The notes under the pieces are model-generated. The model worked only from the letters and a program-made list of their open reading frames with translations. It was not told the DNA's origin and ran no database searches. From positions 7,331,001 to 7,395,000 of the forward strand of contig NC_088308.1 of assembly GCF_910592395.1 (NCBI RefSeq): DNA of 64,000 bases. The letters are read 5' to 3'. Both the position numbers and the translations under genes were made by a program. This document shows positions 1-12,314 of this stretch, in pieces. The first letter of the stretch is position 1. Every line of letters begins with the position of its first letter. This DNA comes from Lineus longissimus (lineage: Eukaryota; Nemertea; Pilidiophora; Heteronemertea; Lineidae).

Positions 1-960
1 GGACATACAAATGATCTATCTCCAAGTTTATTTACGCTAGTTAAGTTTGATCGGCTGTGACATTTATCTATTTATTGACTGATGGTAGATTAGTGGACAC
101 TACACACTGGCAGTCGTTGTCGTCTCCAGCTGTCCTCGGAAGGTTGTGACACATCTGGATGGTGCTCTGCTATATATTCTCGCGCTCAGCGGACATATCG
201 ATTTGTCTCTTGGTGGGCTATGCATGTAGTTTGGTTATGGGATACATTTATTTATTACTTGTTGATGGTGGATTGTTGGCCACATCATGTGTCTTTATCG
301 TCTCCATTCAGGAGGACCAGGTTGTGACAAGTACTCTTCTTTTTGACAGCTTGCGCTCCGAGCTAAATATATTATTCGTCTCCAAATTCGGCTCATTAGT
401 TAGGTTGTGACATTGATTGATTTACTATTTGATGACAGCTGAGATTGTTGTGACACTGCCAGTCTTTGCCATCGCCATTCACGAGGACCAGGTTGTGACT
501 GTGTTGCCCCTCATTGACAACTCACACTCTCAGTGGTTATTGTCTCAAAGTTTGGAAATACATGTAGTTTGGTTGTGACATAGATTTATCTATTATTATG
601 ATCGATGGTTGGTTGTTGGAGACACTGGCAGTCTTCACAGTCTCCAGTTGGGGGACCATGCAGTAGGTTGTGGCAGGCTCTCCTCTTTAAGATTACGCTC
701 AGTGGAGATTTATAGGCTGCAGTGGGTTAGTTAGGCTTGTAGACAGTTGGATACTGCAGTCTCTAGTTGTCCACAGGCAGACCAGGTTGTGAAAGGTGCT
801 CCTCTTAATTGACAACCCGAACCGAGTGTGACTGCACACAGATTGGTGTTCGAGTTTGGTTGTAGTTAGGTTGTGACGTGATGTTTGGTTTGCTGTGGCA
901 GTAATTTAAGATGTCACCAGGGGACCAGGTTGTGACAAGACCTCCTGCAACTCTCTCAGG
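1..960. repeat. Diverged ~173-bp tandem repeat (satellite-like)
   Basis: Two landmarks recur in the same order. One, with GTGACAT followed by TTTATCTATTTATT, a GATGGT block and a CACTGGCAGTC block, begins near 50, 229, 400 and 573. The other, GGACCAGGTTGTGAC followed by a CTCCTCTT block, occurs near 140, 315, 490, 665, 780 and 925. Spacing is about 170-179 bp at first and shorter towards the right. Copies differ at many positions, so this is an old array. It may continue to the left of the window. The frame at 159-410 is a by-product of the repeat, not a gene. Confidence 0.7.
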
Positions 961-2084
961 TCGTCACATATCTGTCTACAGGATTACTTTGCAAGGGTAT
1001 TACACAGGTCCTGATGTACACGTTTGTTGGCCTGCTGGATATAGGACATTGACTTACAAATGTCCAAGCCTCACATAGGTAATAAGGGACACAAACAATG
1101 GCAGACAAGACTGGAACACTGTACCTCGGGTCTGCAAAAAGTGTTTATACATAGACTCGGGCAGTGTACATTGGACCAGTGTTTAAGGCATGTTTTGTTA
1201 CATATTGAAGAGTGACAGTACATGGAGGTTGTGACCAACATAAATTTGCTTGTTGGCTACTTAGCAATGCCCCGTCGGCCCGTCCTATTTCGCATGTTGA
1301 ACATACCGTGGTCTTATTGTGCCAGGGACTCAATTGGTTTGCCTGGAAGAGAAAGGGGATCAAAGTTTCTCTCAGCTCACTAAAAGACTTGTGCAGATTC
1401 AGGGCTAGGGAGTTGAGTGTAGCGTTTTATAATGAGTAGTCATCTTCGGTTTTTACAAGTTATAATCACATTGTTTCCTCAGGAACCAAAAAAACAACAT
1501 TATTTGTGAAAATATATTTATTCAAGTGTCAAATGTAAAATCAATAGAAGAAAATTTGTAGCACATACACATACCAAGATCACAGAATAGCATTATCATC
1601 CATTCGAAAATAATATTCTGGTCTAATGAACGTTCAAATTTAAGTCTGTTATCTCTAGTCTCTTAATAAATACATGCTAATAGTGTTTGAATTTATACAG
1701 GTTTACAATGTGAAATGTATTTAATGGAAATGGCACATCATTCAACCCCTTTATTTATTGTGGCCCTAATTTTTTGCACAACTTCAGTTTCGGTTTTTAC
1801 ACCTTTATCTCTTCCTATGAATTGATACCTTTACTCACCAAGTTGAACATTTTCGTATTCTAAAAGTTTTTTTCCTGTATTGCAATGAAATAAAGCACAG
1901 GCATAGCCAGTATTTTCAGAGAGGTTATCATTTACCAGAAAAACAAGGGCAGTTCATGACCAGTTGTGAAAATGAATTTCAGCTCAAGAGCTCTTTCTGT
2001 TCAAGAATAAAATCCCCCCTTCCCCACCCAACCGCCTCTGGCTCTGCCTGTATAGCTTGTGTACGTAAAGGGTTTTTCAGTAAT
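961..2084. other. Non-coding; probable 3' UTR of the saposin gene at its right side
   Basis: I see no gene here. The saposin-domain gene on the minus strand stops at 2085, so its 3' UTR must run leftward. Candidate minus-strand AATAAA poly(A) signals (TTTATT on the plus strand) lie at about 1750-1755 and 1517-1522. I cannot tell which is used. Short frames at 1145-1439 on both strands show no family features. Confidence 0.5.
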
Positions 2085-5000
2085 CTAAGCATCCTCCTTT
2101 TCAAGGATAAGTGGAATCATCGCTGGGTTGATGATGTACAGATCCTTTCCCTGAGAGTGTGGGCACATTCCCACAACTTGGCACAGATGATCAGGAGACA
2201 GAGTGACATTCACCACTTTGTCCAAGAGTTCATTGATACCTTCCTCGCACTAAAAGTAAAAGAGATGAAAGAGAATGTTTACATTTAGAGATGGTATTTA
2301 CTCAAAGGAAGAAAACAGAATCTGATGACTGTCAGTAATCTAAAGTTCCATGCATCTGGGAAAAAGCAAATTTGTTTCCATCTTGGGAGATCATGGCATG
2401 CATGTACTTGTTGTGGTAAGAGTGTTGGGTTCCTATCAAGAGGTGGTTGGTTTGACTCGGACAGATCATAGCATCATTGTTTCATCTTAGTGTCCTTGAG
2501 CAAGAGACCTTGCCCTACATAGCTTTCTCCTTGACGTCCTGAGACGTAAGAGTAAGGTACTTTGCATATAGTGCCGTTAGCAGTGCAAAAAAAAACAAAC
2601 AACGTGGCTTCAGCTTGAGTTGTGACCATCCTTGGGTTTGGAATCCAGTTAAAATCAACACCATAACATTCTTTCGTTCAATCTTTCATTGCATACATAC
2701 CATCTTGTCAGTTGGTGGGGGCATCCTGTCACATATGTCCTTTGCTGCCTGTTGGATGAAGCCCTGAAATAGAAATAGCTTACAAGTCTGAGTCAATTAT
2801 TTTTGAATGTATGTATGATTAAAAGATGAAAGGGAAAGTGAGACAAGGATTAACATAAGATGGCACGGCATGAACCTATTCAAAATTACAAGCAAGAAGG
2901 AAATTTTTTTGTTTGTAGTTTAGATAGGTAATCTTCACTTGACTTTAAATTTACTTCAACTCACCATATGTTTATTGATAAACCTGTTGAGTGTTTCTGC
3001 AACTTCAAGGCACAAAGTGCACATTATGGATTGCCTCTGATCGCCATGGATGATTTTCAAGGCCAGAATCTCAGAAGCTGCAAGCAGGAAAATGATAAAC
3101 GTAACTATTGTGAAAATACAATTCATCACAAACTAAAAGTATTGCACAGTAGCTCATGGTTTTTCGATGATCCTGTTGGGAGAAGTGATGTTCGAGCTCG
3201 AAATCTGAAAAGGGAGGGTGAAAAGAGCATTGTCTGAATAAGGCAGAGTGCAGTGCCCTTCTTTAAATGGAAATGCAGTTCCCACTTGTACCCACAAATT
3301 GAGAAAAGGCAGAATGCTGTGCCCTGCTAAAACTCCTCTGCTGAAACACGAGGCCCAGCTAAAAACCATCGTCACATGAAAAACCAACCTAGCACATGCC
3401 CATGCTTCACATTGACTCACCAGGACACATTCCTATTTGTGGCAAGGCACAAGTTCCTTGTGGGGAGACAGCTGAGTCAAAATATTTCTCTATTCCATCA
3501 ACTATCATTTTGCTTATCCCTGGACACTGAAATATAAGATTGGAAACGTGTCACAGCATGTAAAATCACTTTTATCTATTATTTTTGGCAGTGCCAATAC
3601 ATTGGACAGGGTGATCAAAGTGTTACATCAATAACAGTTGCCAAACAGCTGATTATTATGACCGATTTATGACTTTGATCTTTGCAAAGGGTAAAGTCAT
3701 AAAAGTGTCTACATGTTTCACACAGAATAAGCGGAGAATTTTGACTTATTATATGAAAATAAGCACCAAGCTTAGCTCTAATCAAGGTGGGTTGGTTTTC
3801 TTTTGCAAAACAAAGCTACACCCCAAACACTCAATAAAGTGCAATATGAAAATGGTCCACTTACCATCGCTTGCTGTGATTTGTTTACAAATGCCAGACA
3901 CAAACCATTGATAGAATTGTAGAGTTGTCCCCGCGTCTTAGCACTTTCCACAGCATCTTTGAACTTCTGAACAAAGAATTTGCAGAAAGCACACCTTGCA
4001 TCAACCTAGAAGAAAATATACAGTAAAGCATGCATCAACACCAGAAAAATGTCATTACACAAACTCAAATCTAACCTTTATGCACAAAGTAAAAAAACGA
4101 GTCATTATAATGTGATCTTTGCCATCTTACCCCAATAGGTCAAATCCCCACCTCGTACCAGGCAGTCCGTAAATCTTGTATTGTGTAGAACTCGTATCAG
4201 TTAAATTCTGGCTTCTCATAGAGAATAATTAGCTTCAGAGGCAGGCCTTCAACTTACTTAATCTAATCGCATACAACTCACTTGTAAATATTGTATCTGC
4301 CTACTCAACGCAACTAATTACAATTGTCCACCATCAGTAATACACTGTTGTCAGCAGTCAATGTACCTCTAATCTTCTCAGGTAATTTTCAAACATGTGA
4401 CCCCATTATTTTATGCTACTGTAAATATTTTGATTGTTTTCTTGTTTGATTGTGGTTGATATTTGCTCAAAAGTAATCATCATAAACTCTACCACTTCTA
4501 TCACAAACTGTAACTCACATAACATTGTATTCATTATATCCACTCAACCTGTCTGTTATTTAAACGTTAAGACCCCTGAAAGGAATGTATGTAATTCGAA
4601 AGGGTCAGCAATAAACACTCTCTACTACTACCTTCAACTTACAGTCAAATCTTTTAGTTGAACTCCTTCATCCTGGTTCTTTGTAATCACCGCATCTTGT
4701 GTTCTATGCATCAGTTTTGAGCCATCTGAAATAAAAGCGATAACAATGTCGGTCACTCGAGATCATGACAAAACGTCACACAGAACGAACAAGATTTCAA
4801 ACCCTGATCATGCCCCCCCCACCAAAGGTCATTGTTCAATGAAATTATTAGGCACAGGGCAGTTTTTTTCAGGGGATATCCATTATTGTTACACCACGCA
4901 GTGACCTCTGGCCAGGAAGTACTGTTAACTGTAAGTGGGAAGTCAAGTCACAACCCGGCCCGGGAAGTTACAAAATCCGATTTCTCACTTGAAACAGCAA

Positions 5001-5159
5001 TGATAGCCTACAAATGGCATCATTAGCGAGTGTTAACCATTATCCATCATCTGGCATTTATATTTTGGCGATCAGCCTACCTCCATCGGCACAAATCGAC
5101 AATAAAACAACAAAACAAGAGATAATCAAGAAGATCCGTCCGTCTACCATTTTGTCCAT
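2085..5159 (-). CDS. Secreted protein with two saposin B-type domains
   Basis: Seven exons with matching phases: 5081-5159, 4643-4725, 3865-4005, 3421-3526, 2965-3077, 2701-2763, 2085-2249; 249 aa. Residues 1-25 are a signal peptide (MDKMVDGRIFLIISCFVVLL). Domain 1 (about 59-122) has the six-cysteine saposin pattern: CAFC, GLC, then Cys 11 residues later, then GTC and GMC. Domain 2 (about 146-230) repeats it: CTLC, DIC, Cys after 10 residues, HLC, GMC. A 24-residue tail ends KEDA. Saposin domains bind lipids and, in prosaposin, activate lysosomal hydrolases; multi-domain forms are usually secreted or lysosomal. The alternative start 5150 (second Met) would work equally well. A GTCACGTGAG E-box sits 10 bp upstream of the start. 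The order of exons and the Cys spacing make the family call firm; the exact role (prosaposin-like or antimicrobial saposin-like) is not determined. Confidence 0.88.
2405..2596 (+). mobile_element. tRNA-derived SINE in the last intron of the saposin gene
   Basis: A tRNA-like head shows an A-box-like TGGTAAGAGTGTTGGG at about 2414 and a B-box-like GGTTTGACTC at 2449-2458. This is followed by TGTCCTTGAGCAAGAGACC (from 2491), a body motif that I recognise from widespread invertebrate tRNA SINEs, and an A-rich end near 2587-2596. The element lies opposite in direction to the host gene, inside the intron between its sixth and seventh exons. Head, body and tail order support a SINE; the family name is not assigned. 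Confidence 0.65.
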
Positions 5160-5169
5160 TGTATCATCT

Positions 5170-5179
5170 CTCACGTGAC
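5170..5179 (-). promoter_or_regulatory. CLEAR-like E-box at the saposin gene start
   Basis: Read on the minus strand the site is GTCACGTGAG, nine of ten matches to the TFEB/MITF CLEAR palindrome GTCACGTGAC, placed 10 bp before the first ATG. CLEAR sites near transcription starts mark lysosomal genes in vertebrates, which fits a saposin-domain product. Regulation is inferred; only the sequence match is seen. Confidence 0.5.
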
Positions 5180-6148
5180 AGTCAGCTGACATCCAGGTGG
5201 TTGGTTCTAATCATTGGTATTGGCATTGGCATTGGCCCCTTCCTGTTTAGGGAGAAGGAACGAACCACTGCATGCATCAGAAGTGCGCCAATGGTCAAAA
5301 TGCGTTTTCGGGCAACACAAATATGCAACACCTGAATAACCTTCATCGGTTTATAAGTTTTGAGGTTTCTTTACCCTGAAAAGTGCCATTCGCCTACTTA
5401 TTATATAACATTTGCCCGTGGGGCTGTGCGACACTAAAGTACGAATGTATATAAGAGCAAAGACTGGTTCTAGTCTGATAATTTTGTATTATCTTTATTG
5501 CATCTTGTGTGCAATTGCATGTATAGATAGTTTTATTTTTGTAATGCTTTATATTCATGTTAGGCTATATTCTGTTATCCTCTGTGTACCACAAAATAAA
5601 CAACTTGCAATTGAAATTGAACCTGTATAGCCACCATGAGACATATCAAGATTGATCTCCATCGGTGTTGTAGAAATGCTAATATTTATTGAAAAGTCCG
5701 ATTTCAAATATAAAATGTTGACAATATTTTTCAAAACCTCAACTCATGCCTTTACTTTTAGGTGTACCATGGATAGCGAGATGGTCGTCCTTCCACAGAG
5801 AGACTATTCCAATCATGCCACGCAGTAATAGTAGTGAGATGATGTGGTCGTATCGTCCTCGTATACTTCACTACGATGCCAATGCCACTGATGCCATATA
5901 CATTGAACCAACCCAGGCTGAACATGCATTTCAGCAAACGGCGCGAACCAATTTGACGAGCCCCCTATAATACCGACTGATGAACAGGGGTTTTTATTTT
6001 GAAATGCTTCAAACAGACTTGAGAAAGAGGGCAGCTTTTTCTATTCTCTGGAGTAATTTTCTCACTTATTTAATCTCTTGATCGAAAGTTTTCCCGCCAT
6101 TAGAAAAGGACAAGACTCGATAGACGAAGTATAAGGCAATCCGGGGAG
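5180..6148. other. Intergenic region between saposin and tetraspanin genes
   Basis: The two genes are divergent, so this stretch should hold both promoters. It includes the simple run TTGGCATTGGCATTGGC near 5219. The open frame at 5746-5970 and a short overlapping one (ATG at 5768) lack any recognisable features and I do not call them genes. Confidence 0.5.
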
Positions 6149-9100
6149 ATGGCCAACGGCACAGTTACCATGCGGGAGCCGTTATCTTCCGTCTCGGAGC
6201 AAGAAACAAGGGGACATGTTAACCAATATTATGGAATGGTTCGGATAGTTACTATTGTGTTTACAGTTTTTCTGCTTGTGAGTATAAGTCTACCAAATAT
6301 TCCCCTGATTTGCAGTAATTGTTTCTCCGGCAGAACCCAAGTCTGCCACGTGCATGTGTCGCTTGTGCATGGGGCAACGCCCATGAGTCTGAGTCTGATC
6401 GATTATTAGACGGGTCTTTATTGTTCTCGATGGATTGTTGTTTCAGGGTTTTATGCTTTGGTGCCTTTCGAAATCATGCATGAACCTCATCATCGATCCC
6501 CGCTTTTTATCTATCAACAATACTCGCTTGCGCATATTCCCGCCAAGATAAATCATCAATTTTTCGTCCAATCTTTCCAAGTTGTTGTGTCACCGCATTC
6601 ACTTTCAAAATGAAATTCAAAATGGCCGCGAATGCTATAGACCACCACTCATCATAACTCTATTAGTTGATTCTTGGCATTCCAAAGCGCACATCAATTG
6701 AACTAAATAAAACATGAACTACATATCTCAGCTCTAACTGATACCAGGAATTGTCAGTCATTAACACGGCTTGATTAGAAGCGTCGGTTGCAGGTCGTCG
6801 AAAAGGTAAAACCGAGTTCTCGCCAGTCTCCAAAGCAGACTGCATGATAATATCCAAGTATATTATCGCAGTATATGCAGACTGAGACTCGATAGTTGCT
6901 ATTCTGTACCTAAAATATGGATCCATTGTATTTTCATAACCTGGATATGAAAGAGTACCAGAAGATATGATATTTGATCGAATAATAACTAGGAGTGGAA
7001 TGCATCTAATACATCTTATATATAGATTTGAGCTGCCTATCATAGTAACTGCAAACATCCTGAAAAGGTCTTAGTATGAAAGGAAACCTATCACGAAACG
7101 CTTAAAAAATGAAAAATTTAGGACGGCCCATTAAAAACCGAAAAGGGCTTAACGGTTTGTGTAACACCCCTCAGTAGAACATGTTAGCTCTAGAGACAGA
7201 TATGATTGGGGTTATTGATACCATCACATAGACCTACAGATTTCTTTAATCCTTGGCACTTGACACCTTAGTGTACATATACAGTTCGAGGATCGTGCTG
7301 TCAGTTTCTGTTACTTTATCCTGAAAAGTTTGATATCATTGCGTTGCAGGTGACTGGTATTATCCTCTTGGCCTTAGGCATATTTGTGACCACCATTCAG
7401 ACGAACTATGACCCGATCAGTGGGCACATCCACACACCCGCCGTGCTTGTGGCAGTGGCAGGGGTAGTGGTCCTTCTGACCGGATTGTTGGGGATAGTTG
7501 GCGCTGTCAGGGTAATTAGCAGAGTACTCAAAGTAGTAAGTAAAAGTGCCTCATTTTCGACCATTTTGTAATGCTCCAAAATTAACCGGGTAGTCTTTTA
7601 ATCAAACTGACCTTGGTTTGTTTCTAGTGGGCCTGCATGTGGCACGTCATCTTGACCCCCACGGTTTGGACTGCGCTAAACCCTCTCAGATATGTACACA
7701 GCATCTATAGACTGATCAACCCTTAGACTATTTCTATGGCTTGACAACGATTAAAATCTAGGCGTGTATCATGAAAATTGATTATTCCGTAACTGTTTTA
7801 AGCTTTATCGTTTCAGTTCTTGTGTGTCTTGGTGCTACTGTTTTTCTTCCAAGTCATTTGTGGTATCATTGTCTTCATTCATAGAGAGAAGGTATGTATG
7901 GCGTTATAGGCTTTTTCAGAAGTAAATGACCACGTCCTTTTGGGTCACTGTGCACATACTTCGGCCGAATTCATCAAAGTCTTTTTGCCTTCTTTAATCT
8001 AATTTTGGGACCCTCCTCAATTCCTAGGATAGAAATTTACAGATCATGTAAATATTGATATGTTTTTTTTGTTGAAGCACCTGGACAGTGCCCGTTAGTT
8101 TTCTGGTCGAATTTGGCATATTTGATTGAGAGATACATGAAGAAAAATAATCTGAAGATTTCTTCATCCAGAAATAACCGGTACAGCGGTATATAGCAGA
8201 ATTTGTTTTCTTATCAATGTAATCTTTTTGATGTGGAGAATACCGTATTCGTATTGGCATTTCAGCACAGCTTTCTAATCGATTGTTAATTACAAGGCAA
8301 TGTACGAGACTTAGATCTGTGAGAGGATCAAAATACCAAAAGCCGAGGTCCTTGTAACAAAGGATTTTGACGAGTCGATGATGCTATATGATGCTATATG
8401 ATCACCGAATATTGAAGAAGACGTGGCCATAGCAACCACGCCTCTAATTCTGTACTAAAATTTGGCAATAGATTTGTCTAATCTTTCTTACAAAATGTAG
8501 TTGTTCACTGAATTTGCAATATATTATGGGTTATATCGCGGAACGTATATCCGATTATCATTGTAACCGTATTTTTTAGATTTTAGAAAAAATGCTTTGA
8601 ATCGTTTCAGGCAGTTGATATGGCAACAAAGTATGTCTCATTCACTGTATCATCTTATGGGCAAGATAGTGACGTCACACGGAGGGTTAATTATATTCAA
8701 CAGCAAGTAAGGAATGCATGCCAAGGTCATATTTTGCTCAAATTGGCTTCGCTCTCCACACAGAGTCATTTTCATACCTTCACCTATACCTTCAAATAAT
8801 CGCGGTCAATTCGATGGAAAAGCGCGTCGAGGAGACACTGCGGGTGTTGAGAATTAGCCGTGTGGTCCTTTAATAGATAGTGATCAATTTGTGTTTGTGA
8901 AATAGGGTATTTGTTGGTGTTGCTGCAAATCGTAGGAGAGCTACTATGGAGGGACTATACAGGTTGCGAATACTCCACTCCGTGGAGCCATACCTCTTCC
9001 AGCCACAACATTTAAAGAGACGGATGCTTTTTGGCAGGAGCCAGATAGGTTGGGTTTAAGGTACACGAAATCGCCGATTGAGGTCTCTACTATCTCGCTG

Positions 9101-11165
9101 TACAGCGAAAGAGGCACGACGCTGTGCGTACGAGAGGGGAACGCGAACGCTGGACCATTTCGTCGTATTGGAAATCTGACATGATCCAAACTGCTCTTTC
9201 TCCTTCTAGCTCCACTGCTGTGGTTTAAACGACTATCAAGACTGGCAGTATAACATCCGATATACTTGTAACAGAAGGCTGGCTAAGGTCTGCGGTGTGC
9301 CTGCCTCATGTTGTCAACCCTTCCATAAGGTAAAGCGGTGTCATCTTTCCAACTCTTCCCACATATAGGCATGGTCATCACTTCATCATAACTTTAGCAG
9401 CAGATTTTGCCTGCTGTCAGCGCATTACCTGAGGAATGAAATTATCGCAATATCAACTTCGTAGCTTGATGTTCACAAGAGATTGAAATCAGATGGACCT
9501 TCAGATGCATTTTTAGGTAACATCTAGGATGAGTGATCATTTTCAAATTAATACAAAATTTCCGGTATTGCCATCCGGATTGATAGCGCCACCAGTTGAC
9601 ATTGAGATTACCTCATGTAAAGTGCAGTCACGTAAACTTTTGCATGGGTGTTGCCATAGAGTGTCCCGCGGAAAAACGATGCTGTAATGGGCTTTATATC
9701 TGGAGCGTATTAAAGGTCATGGATTTCTTTAGAACCAAAAGATTTATCCGTCACCTCATACGATAGCGAAATGGCTTTTTTCGGGGGGCGGCATTTAGGC
9801 TGCATCACCGGCAACCTTTGTCACACATGTTGTCCTCGGCGACCAGTCACTTCTAAAATTACTTCTTTAAACTCCTTTTTCCAGTATGAACTTGAAGACA
9901 ACTGCGGCGTTGGAATGCGAACAAATCGAACTGTAAGTCACTCCCAAACTGCGAGTTGTTGGCAAAACGAGCTATAGTTTTGCCTGGACACCCGCCGATT
10001 CGATCGCGCCTTGTCTGTGGTATCCATGGCGTACTCGAATCTGGGAATTTCGAGGGGGCTGTCGCCCGAATTGGCGAGAAATTGCTGTTCGGGGATCCTT
10101 GCTAGACTGCCAACACTGAGCTAGAGTTCATGAGACAGATTTGCGATGCGACTTCTCTATATGAATGGCACACATCTTCTGTAATGGTGTTCTGACTTGA
10201 CGCTTCACCGCAAATAAAATACAACTATGTACAAGGTCGTGAGTTCGAATCTTTTCTGATCGAATATAGAGTTACCAAGTCTTTCCATGTTGTTAGTGTT
10301 CGAAGGTTGCGTCACAGCGCGTGTAGTTCTATACATCCGTGGTTGCGGGAACCCACTCTATGCCGCTGCAGGAATCTGGAATGCCAACGTGTTACGGATT
10401 CCTTCTACGGATTAGCCTAAACAGACCGAAAAGCAAAGTTTACTTCTTTGCAGATGACTGAAGCGAGCCGGTTCATTTATACTACTGGGTGTAAACCTGC
10501 CTTTATCAACTGGATAAACAACCATCTTGACGCGATGGGTGGAGCCGTGTTAGGATTTGCAATACCTCAGGTAAAAGGGTAATGCGGCTTCAATCATATT
10601 GTGAAAATCTTGATCATAATTTGAAGGCGTTGTTTGTCAAATGTCAGAGCGTCCGCTTCAATATTTTGTCCTGAAATTGATTCTAATCTAATCACTACGG
10701 GATGGCTAGCGGTCCGATGCAGTATTGGCCCAACCCGGTGCCGATTTCCGGGATGGCCTTGGTGGGTTTGGGTAAGTTGGAAAACAGCCAAGAAAATTGG
10801 TAATTTGGGTAAAAATGCATTTGAGGCCTTGGTTCGACACAAAACCATACGTTTAATCCGTTACTATACAATTAGGAAGGACACTATTTCCAGGAGGAGA
10901 CTTTAAAAACGTCTACACCAGTGTTTCAGTAAATCTTCTCCTCTGTAGCAATAGAATCTATACGGTTGTAGAAACCAGCTGACTCTCGAACTCTGAACTC
11001 GGATGCTATCACCAGGTCAGTGTCACCGACTGAGTAATTTTTAAGAATTTCAAATTTTTCTTCCAGATTTTTGGTCTTGTTTGTGTCTATTGGATGATCT
11101 CAATGGTGTCGGAGAAAAGGACAATGTACACGTACAAAAGCCAAGTGTCTCGGGAGGAAACTTAG
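6149..11165 (+). CDS. Tetraspanin
   Basis: Eight exons, all phase 0: 6149-6277, 7350-7511, 7817-7891, 8611-8706, 9210-9329, 9885-9932, 10454-10570, 11067-11165; 281 aa. TM1 spans the end of exon 1 and start of exon 2, TM2 the end of exon 2 (ending GLLGIVGAVR), TM3 exon 3 (rich in Leu/Phe, ending FIHREK) and TM4 the last two exons. The large extracellular loop has the family signature LHCCG (exon 5), PASCC, NCG and GC, giving eight loop cysteines. Tetraspanins organise membrane microdomains with integrins and other partners. Length is normal for the family. Intron 6 contains the left breakpoint of the duplication that follows; exon 7 has a near-identical stranded copy at 15037-15153. The subfamily is not assigned. 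Confidence 0.9.
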
Positions 11166-12314
11166 TCACAACCAAGCATATAGATCTACATAATGTACAT
11201 GTATATTCAACGTTCTTGGTCTAATCTTGGAACAGTGGTCTCAGGAACATACTCTGTAAGCACCTGGCAAACAAGCGATTTAAATCGCTGCGGCAATTTT
11301 TTCGTCTGTGCCTGTCTTAATTCAAAGGTGCCTGAGACACGAAATAGTGGTGCAGGGACCTGCACATAGTATCAAACCCAGTGATTACCGGTTTTCCTGC
11401 AGATGAATAATATTTTTGTCATATTACAATCGCCAGTCACAGAGACTGAATGGCTAGTTTGCGCGACTGGGCCGGCAAAATCCATTATGTATGGCGATAG
11501 TTGATGCGATGTACATGTAGTAGCACTGAGTATAAGATGATGAGCTTTCAGGGTGAAATTAAACTCCAGGGGCAGTCCATTAATTTCGTCATCCTATTCG
11601 TCTCTCCTTATGAGGAGGGACAAGGCCGGCCCACTCTGCGTCCGGAGTGTAGGTTAAGTTAGATTTTTTTGAGGGATTGATCAGAAGAGCAAAACTAAGA
11701 GTCGATAGGAACCAAGCATCATGGATAAACCCGGGGTCCATGTGGTCGGTGCTGTCAAGCAAGTGGTTGTATAATTTTGGGACACCCGATGCATGGTCAT
11801 TGAAACCGGATTAATCCAAAACTGGTGAAACTATTGATAGCTCCACTAATAAAAAGTAGCAGGCGTCAGGTGTTAGCATGACAGGAGTGATCTAAAAATA
11901 TTATGCTATTTAATGTAATATCAATACCTTGCACAGAAATACATTGTTCTTTTTATAAGGGTCTCGACTTCATTTATATTTTAACGCGATTTATAACAAT
12001 GACACAAAGTAGAGACTGCAGTCATCGAAGTGGTTGGTATACTAAGGGATCATCTCAAAATTGCTCGGGAGGGGTTAGCCATCATTTTGCTTCAGATCGC
12101 TGACCATGCCTTGGTCGTACTGGAGAAGCTGCTTGTTGATGCACCTTTTGTAGAAGTGGCCTATCAATACACGTACCCACACAACTCCGAGTACTATTAA
12201 AACGAGATTGAAGACAATTTTGCTAGGAGAACGGCTTGATAAGACATCATCGAAGTTCCAAATTACAAGCAGGGATTGCTCACACCCCTCGATGAACAGT
12301 GCTCAAACAACCTG
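11166..12314. other. Tetraspanin 3' UTR and upstream region of the first receptor
   Basis: No coding exon recognised. Much of 11480-12070 aligns by eye with 15320-16050 in the second duplication unit (for example AACTCCAGGGGCAGTCC and the region around TAATACCTTGCACAGAAAT). About 230 bp just before the first receptor start (roughly 12070-12300) have no counterpart in the second unit, so one unit gained or lost this segment. Confidence 0.5.

Noticed and set aside
3078-3130. Alternative saposin start with its own signal-peptide-like segment (MNCIFTIVTFIIFLLAA)
   Set aside because: An in-frame ATG upstream of exon 5 reads like a signal peptide, but the acceptor at 3078 joins exon 4 in phase and completes the gene. 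It could still be an alternative promoter form.
3154-3420. Minus-strand frame between saposin exons 4 and 5
   Set aside because: It ends next to the donor of exon 4 but lies in the intron; phases require joining 3421 directly to 3077.
6663-7058. 131-aa minus-strand frame in tetraspanin intron 1
   Set aside because: No signal, motif, promoter or splice context; intron-located and compositionally unremarkable.
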